Assembly (NCBI GenBank): GCA_029561455.1
Contig: JAKQIY010000065.1
Location: 273,501-337,500 of the forward strand
Length of the DNA: 64,000 bases
Origin: a bacterium
Lineage (GTDB): Bacteria > Zhuqueibacterota > Zhuqueibacteria > Residuimicrobiales > Krinioviventaceae
Direction of reading: 5' to 3'
In this document: in pieces, positions 33,273-42,508 of the stretch
Layout of the letters: each line of letters begins with the position of its first letter
Position numbering within the stretch: the stretch's first letter is position 1
Notes under the pieces: model-generated
Databases searched by the model: none
What the model was told of the DNA's origin: nothing
Seen by the model: only the letters and a program-made list of their open reading frames with translations
Position numbers and translations under genes: made by a program

Positions 33273-33653
33273 TTATTGTTTAATGCCGCTTAAATTAGCG
33301 CCTATTAAATTGGCGTCCTTAATATCGGCGCCGGTCATGTCGGTTTCCCGCAAATCGGCATTCCACAAGTTTGCGCTTTTTAAATTTGTATTCGCTAACA
33401 AGGCGCCGATAAAATTTACACGCCTAAAATCTGCACTCCAGCAATCGGCGCCCCGTAAATTTGCCTTGCGCATATCAGATTCATGGAAATCGACCCGGCG
33501 TAAATCCGCGTCCCGTAAATCGACTCCACGTAAATCTTCTTTATAAAAAGATAACCCCCGTAAATCCACCTTTACACCGGGATTCTTGCTACGCCACTCG
33601 TTCCAGTGTTTTACTCCTTTAGTAAAAATCTGAACTTGATCCTCATTTGCCAT
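33273..33653 (-). CDS. Pentapeptide-repeat protein
   Basis: A 126-residue protein. After a short N-terminal region (MANEDQVQIFTKGVKHWNEW) come about 15 consecutive A(D/N)LxX-type pentapeptides (such as LRGVDLRDADLRRVDFHES), which form a right-handed quadrilateral beta-helix. Some such proteins mimic DNA and bind gyrase, but nothing here singles out that role. The ATG at 33653 is preferred over a TTG six codons earlier. It is placed between fumarase and the succinate dehydrogenase operon without obvious functional link. Confidence 0.85.
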   Translation of the reverse strand: MANEDQVQIFTKGVKHWNEWRSKNPGVKVDLRGLSFYKEDLRGVDLRDADLRRVDFHESDMRKANLRGADCWSADFRRVNFIGALLANTNLKSANLWNADLRETDMTGADIKDANLIGANLSGIKQ

Positions 33654-33834
33654 AACTGCTTTAAACCTCAAGTGAGTAAAAACATTAATCTATGGATAGT
33701 CTGCTGGAAATTTCTTTACTGATTTTAAATTCATAACCTGTATATCTTTCTTTTTCTAATATAAACATTTATTTCATTGTACACAACAGTTATTACATTT
33801 TTAAAAACCCTATTTCAGCCATATCAATTATTTT

Positions 33835-34674
33835 TCAAACTGTTGGTTTAGGCGGATTGGGAATATTCTCCTGGGGAATATATTCCCTGGCAGTTTTTAA
33901 AACTGTGGCGCCAGCATGATCTTTTTTAATCCGCATGGTTTTTAAAAATATATCCTTTTTTAATAACTGAATGGCAAAAGAGGGATCGACACCTTTGGGG
34001 CACACATCGGAACAGGTGCCGGCAAAATGGCATTTGCTCACACCCTGCTCGTCATAGACAAACTTTTGCCGTTCACTGCACCCCTCATCACGCGAATCGG
34101 AATTATAACGCCATGCCTGCGCAAGCGCCTGCGGGCCGGTAAACTTTTCATCTGTCGCCATGGTCGGGCAGGCCGACAGGCACAAACCACATTTAATACA
34201 GTATGCAAATTGAATATAGCGAGTCAATTCATCGGGGGACTGAAAATATTCGCCCGTGGGCATATTTTGTTCCGCTATATCCCTACGAATTAAATACGGT
34301 TTGACTGATTTATGTTTCCTGAAAAACTTTTCCAAATCCGGCACCAGGTCCCGGATTATTTCATAATTGGGCAGCGGCTTTATGACAATTCTTTTTTCAC
34401 TGAGATGTAATATCTGGTTACTGCACGCCAGTCGCGGATAACCATTGATAAACATCCCACACGAACCGCACACACCCATCCGGCACGAAGAACGCCAGGA
34501 CAAACTGCCATCGAGGTTTTCTTTTATCCAGTGCAAGCCGTCCAACACGGTCATACCTTTACTTACCGGGACCTCAAATTCCTGCATCCGGGGAGTAGTA
34601 TCGGTTTCAGGATTATAACGTAATACCTGGAAAATTACCGGTACTGTTTTCCCGGCCTGATTATCTTCATTCAT
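33835..34674 (-). CDS. sdhB: Succinate dehydrogenase/fumarate reductase iron-sulfur subunit
   Basis: A 279-residue subunit carrying three iron-sulfur centres. The [2Fe-2S] ligands lie in SSCRMGVCGSCGMFING and RLAC, the [4Fe-4S] site in YCIKCGLCLSACP, and the remaining cluster cysteines in KCHFAGTCSDVCPKGVDP. It passes electrons from the flavin to the membrane quinone site. The chain is somewhat longer than the usual 230-250 residues, with a C-terminal extension. It is the last gene of the sdhACDB operon; a GAGG box precedes the ATG. Confidence 0.94.
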   Translation of the reverse strand: MNEDNQAGKTVPVIFQVLRYNPETDTTPRMQEFEVPVSKGMTVLDGLHWIKENLDGSLSWRSSCRMGVCGSCGMFINGYPRLACSNQILHLSEKRIVIKPLPNYEIIRDLVPDLEKFFRKHKSVKPYLIRRDIAEQNMPTGEYFQSPDELTRYIQFAYCIKCGLCLSACPTMATDEKFTGPQALAQAWRYNSDSRDEGCSERQKFVYDEQGVSKCHFAGTCSDVCPKGVDPSFAIQLLKKDIFLKTMRIKKDHAGATVLKTAREYIPQENIPNPPKPTV

Positions 34675-34685
34675 ATCCTCTTCTC

Positions 34686-35048
34686 CTATTTCACAAAAAT
34701 AAAAATTGCCGTATACGCGCCATACGCAAATAATATCAAGCCGCTAACCGTTAAAACGCCGGCAATTACTTTTTCAATGACGTGGGATAAATTCATTTCA
34801 TTAATGATATTTTTCAAACCATATAATCCATGATAGAGCGCTGCTCCCAGCAGAATGATATAAGTAACCATAAAAAATGCCTGCCGGCTGCGGGCAAAAA
34901 CGGAAGCGGCGTCGATGGGCTCCCGGTAACCAATACCGAGCCATGCCAAAATACTGTCAAGATGCATTATAAACATATGCAATCCCAGCAGAAAAAAGAT
35001 AATCGCTCCGGCCAGCAGGTGCAATAACCATAATTTTGATTCTCGCAT
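34686..35048 (-). CDS. sdhD: Succinate dehydrogenase membrane anchor, small subunit
   Basis: A 120-residue protein with three hydrophobic helices (LLHLLAGAIIFFLLGLHMFIM, VTYIILLGAALYHGLYGLKN, VIAGVLTVSGLILFAYGAY). His residues in the first and second helices are candidate haem b ligands. Its identity rests on size, helix pattern and its place between the cytochrome subunit and SdhB genes. GGAGAAAA lies before the ATG. Confidence 0.85.
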   Translation of the reverse strand: MRESKLWLLHLLAGAIIFFLLGLHMFIMHLDSILAWLGIGYREPIDAASVFARSRQAFFMVTYIILLGAALYHGLYGLKNIINEMNLSHVIEKVIAGVLTVSGLILFAYGAYTAIFIFVK

Positions 35049-35057
35049 AATTTTCTC

Positions 35058-35516
35058 CTATTCCCCTAAAAGATAAAAATCGAATCCGCCCAGAATAATT
35101 ATCACCAGGGCTATAATCATTAAAACAACCAAAGCCGGGCGCTGCCGCCGCACTGCATTTTTATAAGGAATGACCGGTCGTTGCGGTTTTCCCATCCAGC
35201 ACCCTAGTTCGGTAAACAACAACCGCAAGCCGTTGAGCGCATGATAGGCAAAAGCTATAAAGACCAGGAACTCACCCGCCTTAAAAACAGGGCTATCAAA
35301 AAGCGCCATTGTCCGCGTCCAGGCCGCTTCGCCCCATATCCGGGAGCCGGTGGCAAAAATATGCAGGATAAAATAAAATAAAATTCCCAACCCGGTAATA
35401 CGATGCAGGGTATAAGCATAACGTTCGGCTCCATACCGGCCGCCATACACCCACCCGGCAATTCCCAACCGGTTCTTTTTATGTTGAACAGTTTGCAATT
35501 TCTTTTCGTCAGGCAT
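35058..35516 (-). CDS. sdhC: Succinate dehydrogenase cytochrome b subunit
   Basis: A 152-residue membrane subunit with three helices. The diagnostic segment is YAYTLHRITGLGILFYFILH, containing the HRxTG motif of the SdhC family, followed by HALNGLRLLFTELG with a second histidine. It binds haem b and quinone together with SdhD. The gene begins 16 bp after sdhA ends, behind a GAGGAG box. Confidence 0.92.
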   Translation of the reverse strand: MPDEKKLQTVQHKKNRLGIAGWVYGGRYGAERYAYTLHRITGLGILFYFILHIFATGSRIWGEAAWTRTMALFDSPVFKAGEFLVFIAFAYHALNGLRLLFTELGCWMGKPQRPVIPYKNAVRRQRPALVVLMIIALVIIILGGFDFYLLGE

Positions 35517-35531
35517 TGTTAACTCCTCACA

Positions 35532-37250
35532 TTAATATTTCCGTTCGACCGGTTTCCAGGTCGTTATATTTACCGGTTTATAAGAGAGTTCCGGTCCTTT
35601 AGCGCTATAAAACGCCAGGGTATGTTTTAACCAGTTCTCATCATCCCGCACGGCAAAATCACGCCGGGCATGAGCGCCGCGCGATTCGGTGCGCACCAGT
35701 CCCCCGGTGACCGTCACTTCCGCCAGGTCCAGCAAGTTTTGCAGCTCCAGGGCATGGATCAAATTGGTGTTATAAGCCAATGCCTTGTCCTGTACCTGGA
35801 TGTTTTTATATCGTACCTGTAATTCACGGACGATCTTTAACGCTTCTTCCATACCGTCTTTATTACGGAACACTCCCATATTCATATCCATACAGGTGCG
35901 TAATTCACGGCGTAACTGGTAGAGATTTTCCGTGCCGTTGCTGTTGCGCAGCAGATCGAGAACCCGCTGTTGTTCTTTAATAAAGGTTTGTTCGGAAAAG
36001 GCCGGCAAGGTTGAGACTTTTTTACAATACTGCGCGGCAAGCGCTCCGGTTATTTTCCCCCACACCAAACATTCGGCTGTTGAATTCGACCCCAGTCGGT
36101 TGGCGCCATGCAGACTGACACAGGCCGCTTCGCCCGCTACCCAAATTCCCGGAATACGGGTAGCGCCGTCGATGTCGGTCTCTACCCCGCCCATAGAATA
36201 ATGTGCCACCGGGCGGCAGGGGATTGGTTCATGGATCGGATCTATATCGTTATATTCCAGGCACACTTCCCTGATCAGCGGTAGCCGGTCGTTGATCTTG
36301 TCGGCGCCCAAATGCCGCAGGTCGAGATGAATATAATCCAAACCGTTCGGGCCTTTAAAACCATTGCCTTTCTCAATTTCCATAATTTCCGAGCGCGATA
36401 CCATATCGCGCGGCGCCAGTTCCTTCTTTTCCGGGGCGTACTGTTCCATAAACCGTTCGCCCTTGTTATTCAACAGGTAACCACCCTCACCGCGGCAGGC
36501 TTCGGTCATCAGAATTCCGGAGGGCACCAGTCCGGTGGGATGAAACTGTAAAAATTCCATATCTTCAAGCGGCAGCCCGGCCCGGTATGCCAAAGCCATA
36601 CCGTCGCCCGTTACAGTTTGCGAATATGTTGTAAAGCCAAAGAGTGTGCCGCCGCCGCCGCTGGCTATGATCAAACCCTTGGCCCGGATAAACACAAACT
36701 TGCCGGTCGTCATATTAATTGCGGTCAAACCGCGAAACTCTCCGCCTTCAACTATAATGGCCGTAATAAAAAATTCATTATAATGGGTAACATGTTCATA
36801 TTTTGTCAGGGTATCGTAAAGGGTTTGTAATTCAAAAAAGCCGGTCTTGTCCGCAGCCAGCACCGCGCGGGGATAACTGTGCCCGCCAAAGGGGCGCTGG
36901 GCGATCTTACCGTCATCCAGACGCGTCCACGGTATACCCCAATGATCCAGTTGCAATATTTCATCGGGAATGATGCGGACAAACCGGTCCACAACATCCT
37001 GATCGGCAAGAAAATCGCTGCCCTTTACGGTATCCCATGCATGAAGCTCATAACTGTCGCCTTTGTCCATCCGCATCACCGCGGCTGTGCCCCCTTCGGC
37101 AGCCACAGAATGCGCCCGCATCATTTGATTCTTGGTCACTACTGCGATATCAATGTCGCCTTTGGCTTCCCGTGCAGCTTCAATTGCCGCACGAATTCCG
37201 GCAAGCCCGGCGCCAAAAATAACCAGGTCATGACTTATTATCTCATGCAT
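35532..37250 (-). CDS. sdhA: Succinate dehydrogenase/fumarate reductase flavoprotein subunit
   Basis: A 572-residue flavoprotein that oxidises succinate or reduces fumarate. The FAD-binding start is DLVIFGAGLAGIRAAIEAA; the covalent-flavin histidine is in MRAHSVAAEGGTAAVM. Active-site segments are FGGHSYPRAVLAADKTG and HGANRLGSNSTAECLVWG, with the C-terminal ESRGAHARRDF. Whether it runs as dehydrogenase or fumarate reductase cannot be decided from sequence. The ATG at 37250 has GGAGG five bases upstream, so the earlier ATG that would absorb that box is rejected. It is the first gene of sdhACDB. Confidence 0.95.
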   Translation of the reverse strand: MHEIISHDLVIFGAGLAGIRAAIEAAREAKGDIDIAVVTKNQMMRAHSVAAEGGTAAVMRMDKGDSYELHAWDTVKGSDFLADQDVVDRFVRIIPDEILQLDHWGIPWTRLDDGKIAQRPFGGHSYPRAVLAADKTGFFELQTLYDTLTKYEHVTHYNEFFITAIIVEGGEFRGLTAINMTTGKFVFIRAKGLIIASGGGGTLFGFTTYSQTVTGDGMALAYRAGLPLEDMEFLQFHPTGLVPSGILMTEACRGEGGYLLNNKGERFMEQYAPEKKELAPRDMVSRSEIMEIEKGNGFKGPNGLDYIHLDLRHLGADKINDRLPLIREVCLEYNDIDPIHEPIPCRPVAHYSMGGVETDIDGATRIPGIWVAGEAACVSLHGANRLGSNSTAECLVWGKITGALAAQYCKKVSTLPAFSEQTFIKEQQRVLDLLRNSNGTENLYQLRRELRTCMDMNMGVFRNKDGMEEALKIVRELQVRYKNIQVQDKALAYNTNLIHALELQNLLDLAEVTVTGGLVRTESRGAHARRDFAVRDDENWLKHTLAFYSAKGPELSYKPVNITTWKPVERKY

Positions 37251-37603
37251 GAGCACCTCCAATAATTATAATAGGTAATTTTGTTAAAAAAGGTGAGACA
37301 CCAGAGGGTGGTAAGGTATTTCCGGGAATGTTGCTTATTTCCATCATAGGTTATCAATACAATAATCCTGTTTTTGACGATGGTCTGTTAACAACCCGGC
37401 CTGTACAAGGCATGTATAAAGATATAGCAGAATTTCTTCCCAGTCAAGGAAAATTGTTCATAAAAACGATTATTTGGATATAAAAAATTCACTCGCCTTT
37501 TAATTTTACTTGCTTATTCTTTTTTTGTTTAATATTATGTTTTGCAACGGAAATTATAAAATTTCTGCACTGCCAATTTCATATACCGACATGGAAATAC
37601 GCT

Positions 37604-40582
37604 ATGGATGTTTATTTTGAACGACTTAAAAATCGTTCCCGCGAGCTCGGCAACCATTACCGTAAATATACTGCCAATATTGATGCCAACCTCAACGGGC
37701 TTATGAACCGGCTGGAAAACGCCGGCGCTGTGGAAAGAGTCCATCTCTGGGCTGCCGCCCATGATTATAAGGAAGAGATGTCCATTATTGCCGATATTGG
37801 CAATACCTTGCAGGAAAAACTTGAGGACCTGGGGTGTTATTTCGCCATTCAGTTTCTGCAAATGAATATTAACGCCCTCGACGCTCTGATGCTCGAATTG
37901 ACCAGGAATGAAGATAAATTATATATCTATAAAAAATTCATGCTTCGCACCGGTCACGATTTCCGCATGCTTACCGCTGCATATATGAAACAACTGTTGA
38001 GATTATACCTTCCTCCCAATGAAAAACTGAAATTTGTCTTTTTAGGGGTGGGCACCCGCTCGGATCAGGATGATATCGATATTGGTGTTGTTGATAATGG
38101 CGAAGAGTACCGCGACATTTTAAATCGCTGCATCGGTAAAATGAATACCGAAATGCTTAAAAAAGCCATCAGTCTGCATTTTCACATCTCGGAACATGTG
38201 GGCAACCTCTCCTCCTATTCGGCATCTATCCAGGAATACAGCGAGCTTCTCGATAAAGAGATACATGATTTTGTTATCATCAATGAAATGCTGGGCGCCG
38301 CGCGCATCCTGGGCAGCCGGAAATTGTTTTTCGAATTTACCCGCAAGATCACCTCGCGTTATTATTTTTATGGCCCCGAACATGACAATATAAAATTTCA
38401 TGAAGGTTACCTGCGCGGTATTATCGGCGAAGCCCGCTCGTTCATGTTACAGGAACTGCCCCACGATACGATCAATCCCAAAGGTGACGGCTTGCGCATG
38501 ATCAAGGGACTTCTCTTTGCCGCTAAAACCATCTTCCGGTTGCGGCAGGTCAATGCCTGGGCTACTCTTGATTCCCTGCGCTATCACGATAAATCACGGC
38601 GCGCCCTGTATAATGACCTGGAATGGCCGCTCACATTTCTGGAAATTTTTCGCTACCTTTACCAGTTGCTTATAGCCCAGGAAGAAGAAATTCACCTCGG
38701 CGACAAAGCCGGACGCGATAATCTCGCCCGGGTTGCCGAAGTAATGGGTTATCGTTCGGTTGGCGTTGCTACGGCGGCAAACTTTCTTATTACCGATTAT
38801 TATCAAAACATTCTGCAAGCCAAAGATACCCTGAAAAACCTGCTGCCTTATTCGGCGCGTCATCTGGAATCGATTACCCTGTTGGGAAAAGTTTTGCATC
38901 ATAAAAAGGTCGCCACCTCCGGTGAAAAAAGAGTGGGTAACCTGGCGCAACGTTTTATTCAGGATACTCAGTTTTTCCGTGGCACACGTTACTGGGATGA
39001 TATCATCGCCGTTATGCAGCAAAAGGACGGTTATATCCTTATCAGGATGGCGAATGACATCACCGCCCTGAATGAGGAACAACAAAATGAAATCCTCAAT
39101 AAATTTGTCGATTGGGGGTGGAACTCGCTGATCTCTATGCTGTCCCTGTTACATCTAACCTATACGCATAAAGACAAGCTGCGCGACCCGGATATTTTTT
39201 ACAAATTAAATGAAAAATTTCTAGCCCGCTTAAAGTTGAGCGAGGAAATAGTTCGCCGCATAAGTGTGGTTTTTACCCATTACCCGGATCTGATGAATAA
39301 ATACATATCCCTTTTAACCCTGGAACAACAACGCAATTTATATTCCTTGCTGGATTATAATGTGTGGGAATCGACTGTCAAAACTGCCCGTGACCGCCTG
39401 CGTTTCCTGTTAAAACTGCATTTCTCTACCGACAAATACTATAAATACCGGATGCAAAATGTGCTGCAACTGCAACCCAAATATATTAATCACCTTAATA
39501 ATTTTCAGCGGTTAAACCTTATTGCCAAAGGCAGCCTGGCTGAAGTGGAACGCGCAAAAAACATCCGCCAAAAATTGGCCAACCTGAAATTCTATTTTGA
39601 TTTTGAGTTCTTTCGTATCGGCATGGACGCGCTCGATGGCAATTCTTCAATTGGCGTTTCTTTTCAATTTACCGAATTCTCGGATAACTATTTACGGCTG
39701 GTTTTTGACGCCTGCAAAAAAGAAGTTGATGAAACCCGCGGAGAAAAAATTGTTACCCAGGATCTGCTGGGCGTTTTTGTTACCGGCGGACAAGGGCAAA
39801 TGCAGGCTTTTGATGATGATTATGATCTCATTATTCTGTTAAATTCAGATGATAAAAATATGTATGACTATTGCTCGGCAATCATTAAAAGAATGCACCA
39901 GGAAATTTTAAAATGTGGTATACTGCCGCATTACCGTTTGGCCGACTTTACCGGTTCTTATATTTGCTCTTTTTTACAATTAAAACAACTATTGGCCGAT
40001 GGTTCCGCCGAACGCTTTATCGACAAAGCCCAACTACTTGGCGCCCGTATGATCGTCGGCAGCAGTATATTGCAGGATGCTTTTGCCAAACAGATTCTCC
40101 AACCCTTTATATTCCATAAAGAACAAGCCTTTATTAACGACATGCTGAACGAACTGGAATCACGCCACTTGCATTCCTTTGAAGTCAATAACGATGAAAT
40201 CAATCTCAAAGAAACTACCGGCGGCTTGCGAGATATTGAAATATTACTCAGTGTTATCCGTACCAAATATAAAATTAAAGAGCCGTCAAATTTCAGATTA
40301 ATGGTAATTTTACAAACCGTACTGCCCGACCTGGCCGGAGATTTTCAAAAACTATTCCGGGTATATGAATTTTTGAGAAGGATCAGAATTCTGAACCGGC
40401 TTACGATTGCCGCTGAAGATACCATCAATATGAATTATATGGGAAATGTTATCGATAATTTAAACAGTAATACCAAAAAAGAATATACCCCGACCATGCT
40501 CATTGCCCGGCTGCATGCTACCTTGCGTTCATCCGACCGGACTATAAAAAAAATTATCCAAAAGGTTATTCTGCCGCACTAG
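37604..40582 (+). CDS. Large protein with two GlnE/GlnD-like nucleotidyltransferase centres
   Basis: A 992-residue soluble protein with the layout of GlnE, the glutamine synthetase adenylyltransferase/deadenylylase, which also has two nucleotidyltransferase domains in about 950 residues. The first centre is FLGVGTRSDQDDIDIGVV (146-163), with acidic residues D157 and D159. The second is FVTGGQGQMQAFDDDYDLI (from about 724), and LKETTGGLRDIEILL near 868 matches the conserved segment of GlnE and GlnD. The motifs are divergent: the usual GGRELxxxSDxD signature is not intact, and the second site reads DDDYD. Helices fill the rest. No glnA lies nearby. It is divergent from sdhA. Target protein unknown. 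Confidence 0.7.
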   Translation: MDVYFERLKNRSRELGNHYRKYTANIDANLNGLMNRLENAGAVERVHLWAAAHDYKEEMSIIADIGNTLQEKLEDLGCYFAIQFLQMNINALDALMLELTRNEDKLYIYKKFMLRTGHDFRMLTAAYMKQLLRLYLPPNEKLKFVFLGVGTRSDQDDIDIGVVDNGEEYRDILNRCIGKMNTEMLKKAISLHFHISEHVGNLSSYSASIQEYSELLDKEIHDFVIINEMLGAARILGSRKLFFEFTRKITSRYYFYGPEHDNIKFHEGYLRGIIGEARSFMLQELPHDTINPKGDGLRMIKGLLFAAKTIFRLRQVNAWATLDSLRYHDKSRRALYNDLEWPLTFLEIFRYLYQLLIAQEEEIHLGDKAGRDNLARVAEVMGYRSVGVATAANFLITDYYQNILQAKDTLKNLLPYSARHLESITLLGKVLHHKKVATSGEKRVGNLAQRFIQDTQFFRGTRYWDDIIAVMQQKDGYILIRMANDITALNEEQQNEILNKFVDWGWNSLISMLSLLHLTYTHKDKLRDPDIFYKLNEKFLARLKLSEEIVRRISVVFTHYPDLMNKYISLLTLEQQRNLYSLLDYNVWESTVKTARDRLRFLLKLHFSTDKYYKYRMQNVLQLQPKYINHLNNFQRLNLIAKGSLAEVERAKNIRQKLANLKFYFDFEFFRIGMDALDGNSSIGVSFQFTEFSDNYLRLVFDACKKEVDETRGEKIVTQDLLGVFVTGGQGQMQAFDDDYDLIILLNSDDKNMYDYCSAIIKRMHQEILKCGILPHYRLADFTGSYICSFLQLKQLLADGSAERFIDKAQLLGARMIVGSSILQDAFAKQILQPFIFHKEQAFINDMLNELESRHLHSFEVNNDEINLKETTGGLRDIEILLSVIRTKYKIKEPSNFRLMVILQTVLPDLAGDFQKLFRVYEFLRRIRILNRLTIAAEDTINMNYMGNVIDNLNSNTKKEYTPTMLIARLHATLRSSDRTIKKIIQKVILPH

Positions 40583-40599
40583 GGTGGGCAGAATAACCT
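40563..40599. terminator. 13-bp perfect hairpin over the stop of the GlnE-like gene
   Basis: AGGTTATTCTGCC and GGCAGAATAACCT form a perfect 13-bp stem with an 11-nt loop, and the stop codon (40580-40582) lies within the loop. No strong T-tract follows, so it may be a terminator or an mRNA-end stabiliser between two convergent genes. Confidence 0.55.
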
Positions 40600-40613
40600 C
40601 AAATAATACCTGC

Positions 40614-41444
40614 TTAGAATGAATAAGATGCTGTTACAATAAGGCCTTTAACACCAATATTAACGTCGTTTTCAATTGTCTCACCCAAAATTTCGTATTC
40701 AGAAGTAAGGGTGAATAAATCAGCCCGGTAACCGGCATTAATACCCAACCCGCCATCAAAACGATAGCCCAAGCCTAAATTGATTGTTGCCAGGGTGGTG
40801 GAAAGATCACCATTATCCGTTGTATTCGTTCTTCCCTGAGCCTCGAATGTGGTTTCATTTGTCAGCGTTCCTCCCATACCTGCTAATGATCCAAATAAAT
40901 AAAGACCTTCGGAACCAATCGGGACTACCGCTGAAACTCCCAATCCATATAACGGGCCGCTCACCGCATCTTCATAAGAAATATCAACCATTTCATACAG
41001 CGGATAGCCCCAATTATCATAACCGGCATCGAGCGGATAATCTTCAATATTCATCTCTGTCGACCATTTCAGATATTTTACGCCAAGAAAAATATTGATA
41101 TAACGATGTACACGGTATCCCAGGGTAAAATTAAGATCATTGCGGCTCATATCAACTTCTTCATTAACTTCCTCCAGTCCGACATTGTATTCTTCCACCG
41201 GGAAGGAACCGAACAACAGCGATGCGCCAAAATTCACTTTGCCATGGTTGATGCTGATATATGGACCAACCGAATTACCGGAACCAATATCAGCCAGTTT
41301 GTTGCCATCTTCATCTTCATAACTATAAGCTGCATTCCACCAGGAGCCACCGACTGTTACTATTGTACGTTCCTGGGCAAATACAACTGTCGCCAGCAGC
41401 ATTAAAATAATGCTTATTACCAACTGATTCTTTCTTGTAACCAT
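40614..41444 (-). CDS. Putative outer-membrane beta-barrel protein
   Basis: A 276-residue protein with a signal peptide ending VVFAQ. The mature part alternates polar and hydrophobic residues in about 8-12 strands, with turns rich in Gly, Asn and Asp, and it ends in VTASYSF, a terminal aromatic as outer-membrane barrels have. Segments include YRVHRYINIFLGVKYLKW and TINLGLGYRFDGGLGINAGY. I do not recognise the family. GGAGG precedes the ATG at 41444. It lies 19 bp downstream of a CsgG-like gene in the same direction, so the two probably form an envelope operon. Confidence 0.75.
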   Translation of the reverse strand: MVTRKNQLVISIILMLLATVVFAQERTIVTVGGSWWNAAYSYEDEDGNKLADIGSGNSVGPYISINHGKVNFGASLLFGSFPVEEYNVGLEEVNEEVDMSRNDLNFTLGYRVHRYINIFLGVKYLKWSTEMNIEDYPLDAGYDNWGYPLYEMVDISYEDAVSGPLYGLGVSAVVPIGSEGLYLFGSLAGMGGTLTNETTFEAQGRTNTTDNGDLSTTLATINLGLGYRFDGGLGINAGYRADLFTLTSEYEILGETIENDVNIGVKGLIVTASYSF

Positions 41445-41463
41445 TTTGTCCTCCATTAGTAAT

Positions 41464-42300
41464 TTAGAAAACCGGCGGTGCTTCTACCGGAGCTTTTTTA
41501 TCGTCTTTTTGTGGTTTAGGTTCAACGGGTTTATTTACTGTTGTTTCTTTTTTAATACTCACAGGGGTGCCGGTCAGTCGCACTTTATCGCCCAACCGTA
41601 TTGTTTCACGGGCATTAAGTATCTGCGCCTCGGCATATTCTTTTTTAACGTTAATAACCTTGATTATGCCAATCCGGTCTTCTGATCGCCCCACGGTACT
41701 GCCGGCCAGATCGGTAATAACATCGCCAACCCGGATCACTTCCAATGCCTGATCTTTTTTAATGCCATGATCGGCGCCCAAATCGATAAGCACAACATTC
41801 TGCGCTACTTTGATCACAGCGCCTTCCACAATCACCTTTTGTGATATTTTGGCAACCAATTCGCCTATCGCCGCCGGCAGGCCGTCTTCGCCATTGTTAC
41901 TTTTGGTATTTTCAGCCAATTCTAGCGCGCCGGTTTCCACATCGACAAGCCGGGTATTGATGATATAGGTCTGTCCCAACCGGCTCACACTGCCGATCAT
42001 GATCTTTTCGGCATTCAATATTTTTCCGATTTCAGCGGCTTGCGACATATCGGTAACACCGGTCATCTGTAATTCCTGCTCGGACAAGATCCTCAAAATT
42101 GCCTGTCGCTCGATCACATCAAAGCGATTGGTGTTAAACAATTCAGTACTCAAAATATCGGCTACAGCATCTGCCGATTCCTGACTTAGATTTTTAGCTT
42201 CAAAATTTAAAACCGCTATTTTAGTTTTATTCTGGGCATATAAAAAGGATTGACTAACAAACAAAATCAGGATCACTAATGAAACACGCATTGTTTTCAT
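41464..42300 (-). CDS. CsgG-like periplasmic protein with FlgT-type C-terminal region
   Basis: A 278-residue exported protein (signal peptide ending FLYAQ, no lipobox). Residues about 25-150 match the CsgG/TolB-N-like fold: KIAVLNFEAKNLSQESADAV, FDVIERQAILRILSEQ and ILNAEKIMIGSVSRLGQTY. Residues about 165-250 (VVLIDLGADHGIKKDQALEV, then AEAQILNARETIRLGDKVR) resemble the C-terminal domain of flagellar FlgT. The last 30 residues are Lys/Pro-rich and low in complexity. CsgG forms curli export pores in the lipidated form; the missing lipid cysteine makes a pore less likely here. It is followed by a barrel-protein gene. Confidence 0.8.
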   Translation of the reverse strand: MKTMRVSLVILILFVSQSFLYAQNKTKIAVLNFEAKNLSQESADAVADILSTELFNTNRFDVIERQAILRILSEQELQMTGVTDMSQAAEIGKILNAEKIMIGSVSRLGQTYIINTRLVDVETGALELAENTKSNNGEDGLPAAIGELVAKISQKVIVEGAVIKVAQNVVLIDLGADHGIKKDQALEVIRVGDVITDLAGSTVGRSEDRIGIIKVINVKKEYAEAQILNARETIRLGDKVRLTGTPVSIKKETTVNKPVEPKPQKDDKKAPVEAPPVF

Positions 42301-42508
42301 TTTATATCTCTTTGGTTTGTTATCGGTTGTATCGAGTTATTTACACAGAAAATATAAGTACAACTTGAATACGTGTCAAGCGGTTTTTGGAATCTTGTGA
42401 TATACAGCAATTTTTTGTTTTACCGAATTTGATCCGGCTAACAATTTTAATATTATTCAGTAGCAGCGCTATAAACAACAGGTAGGTAATTGGGTTTATT
42501 CCCGCCGG

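Noticed and set aside
37328-37483. A 51-codon plus-strand frame in the sdhA/GlnE-like divergent gap
   Set aside because: No properly spaced ribosome-binding site and no recognisable sequence. The 353-bp gap otherwise shows no gene; a chance frame is as likely as a small gene.
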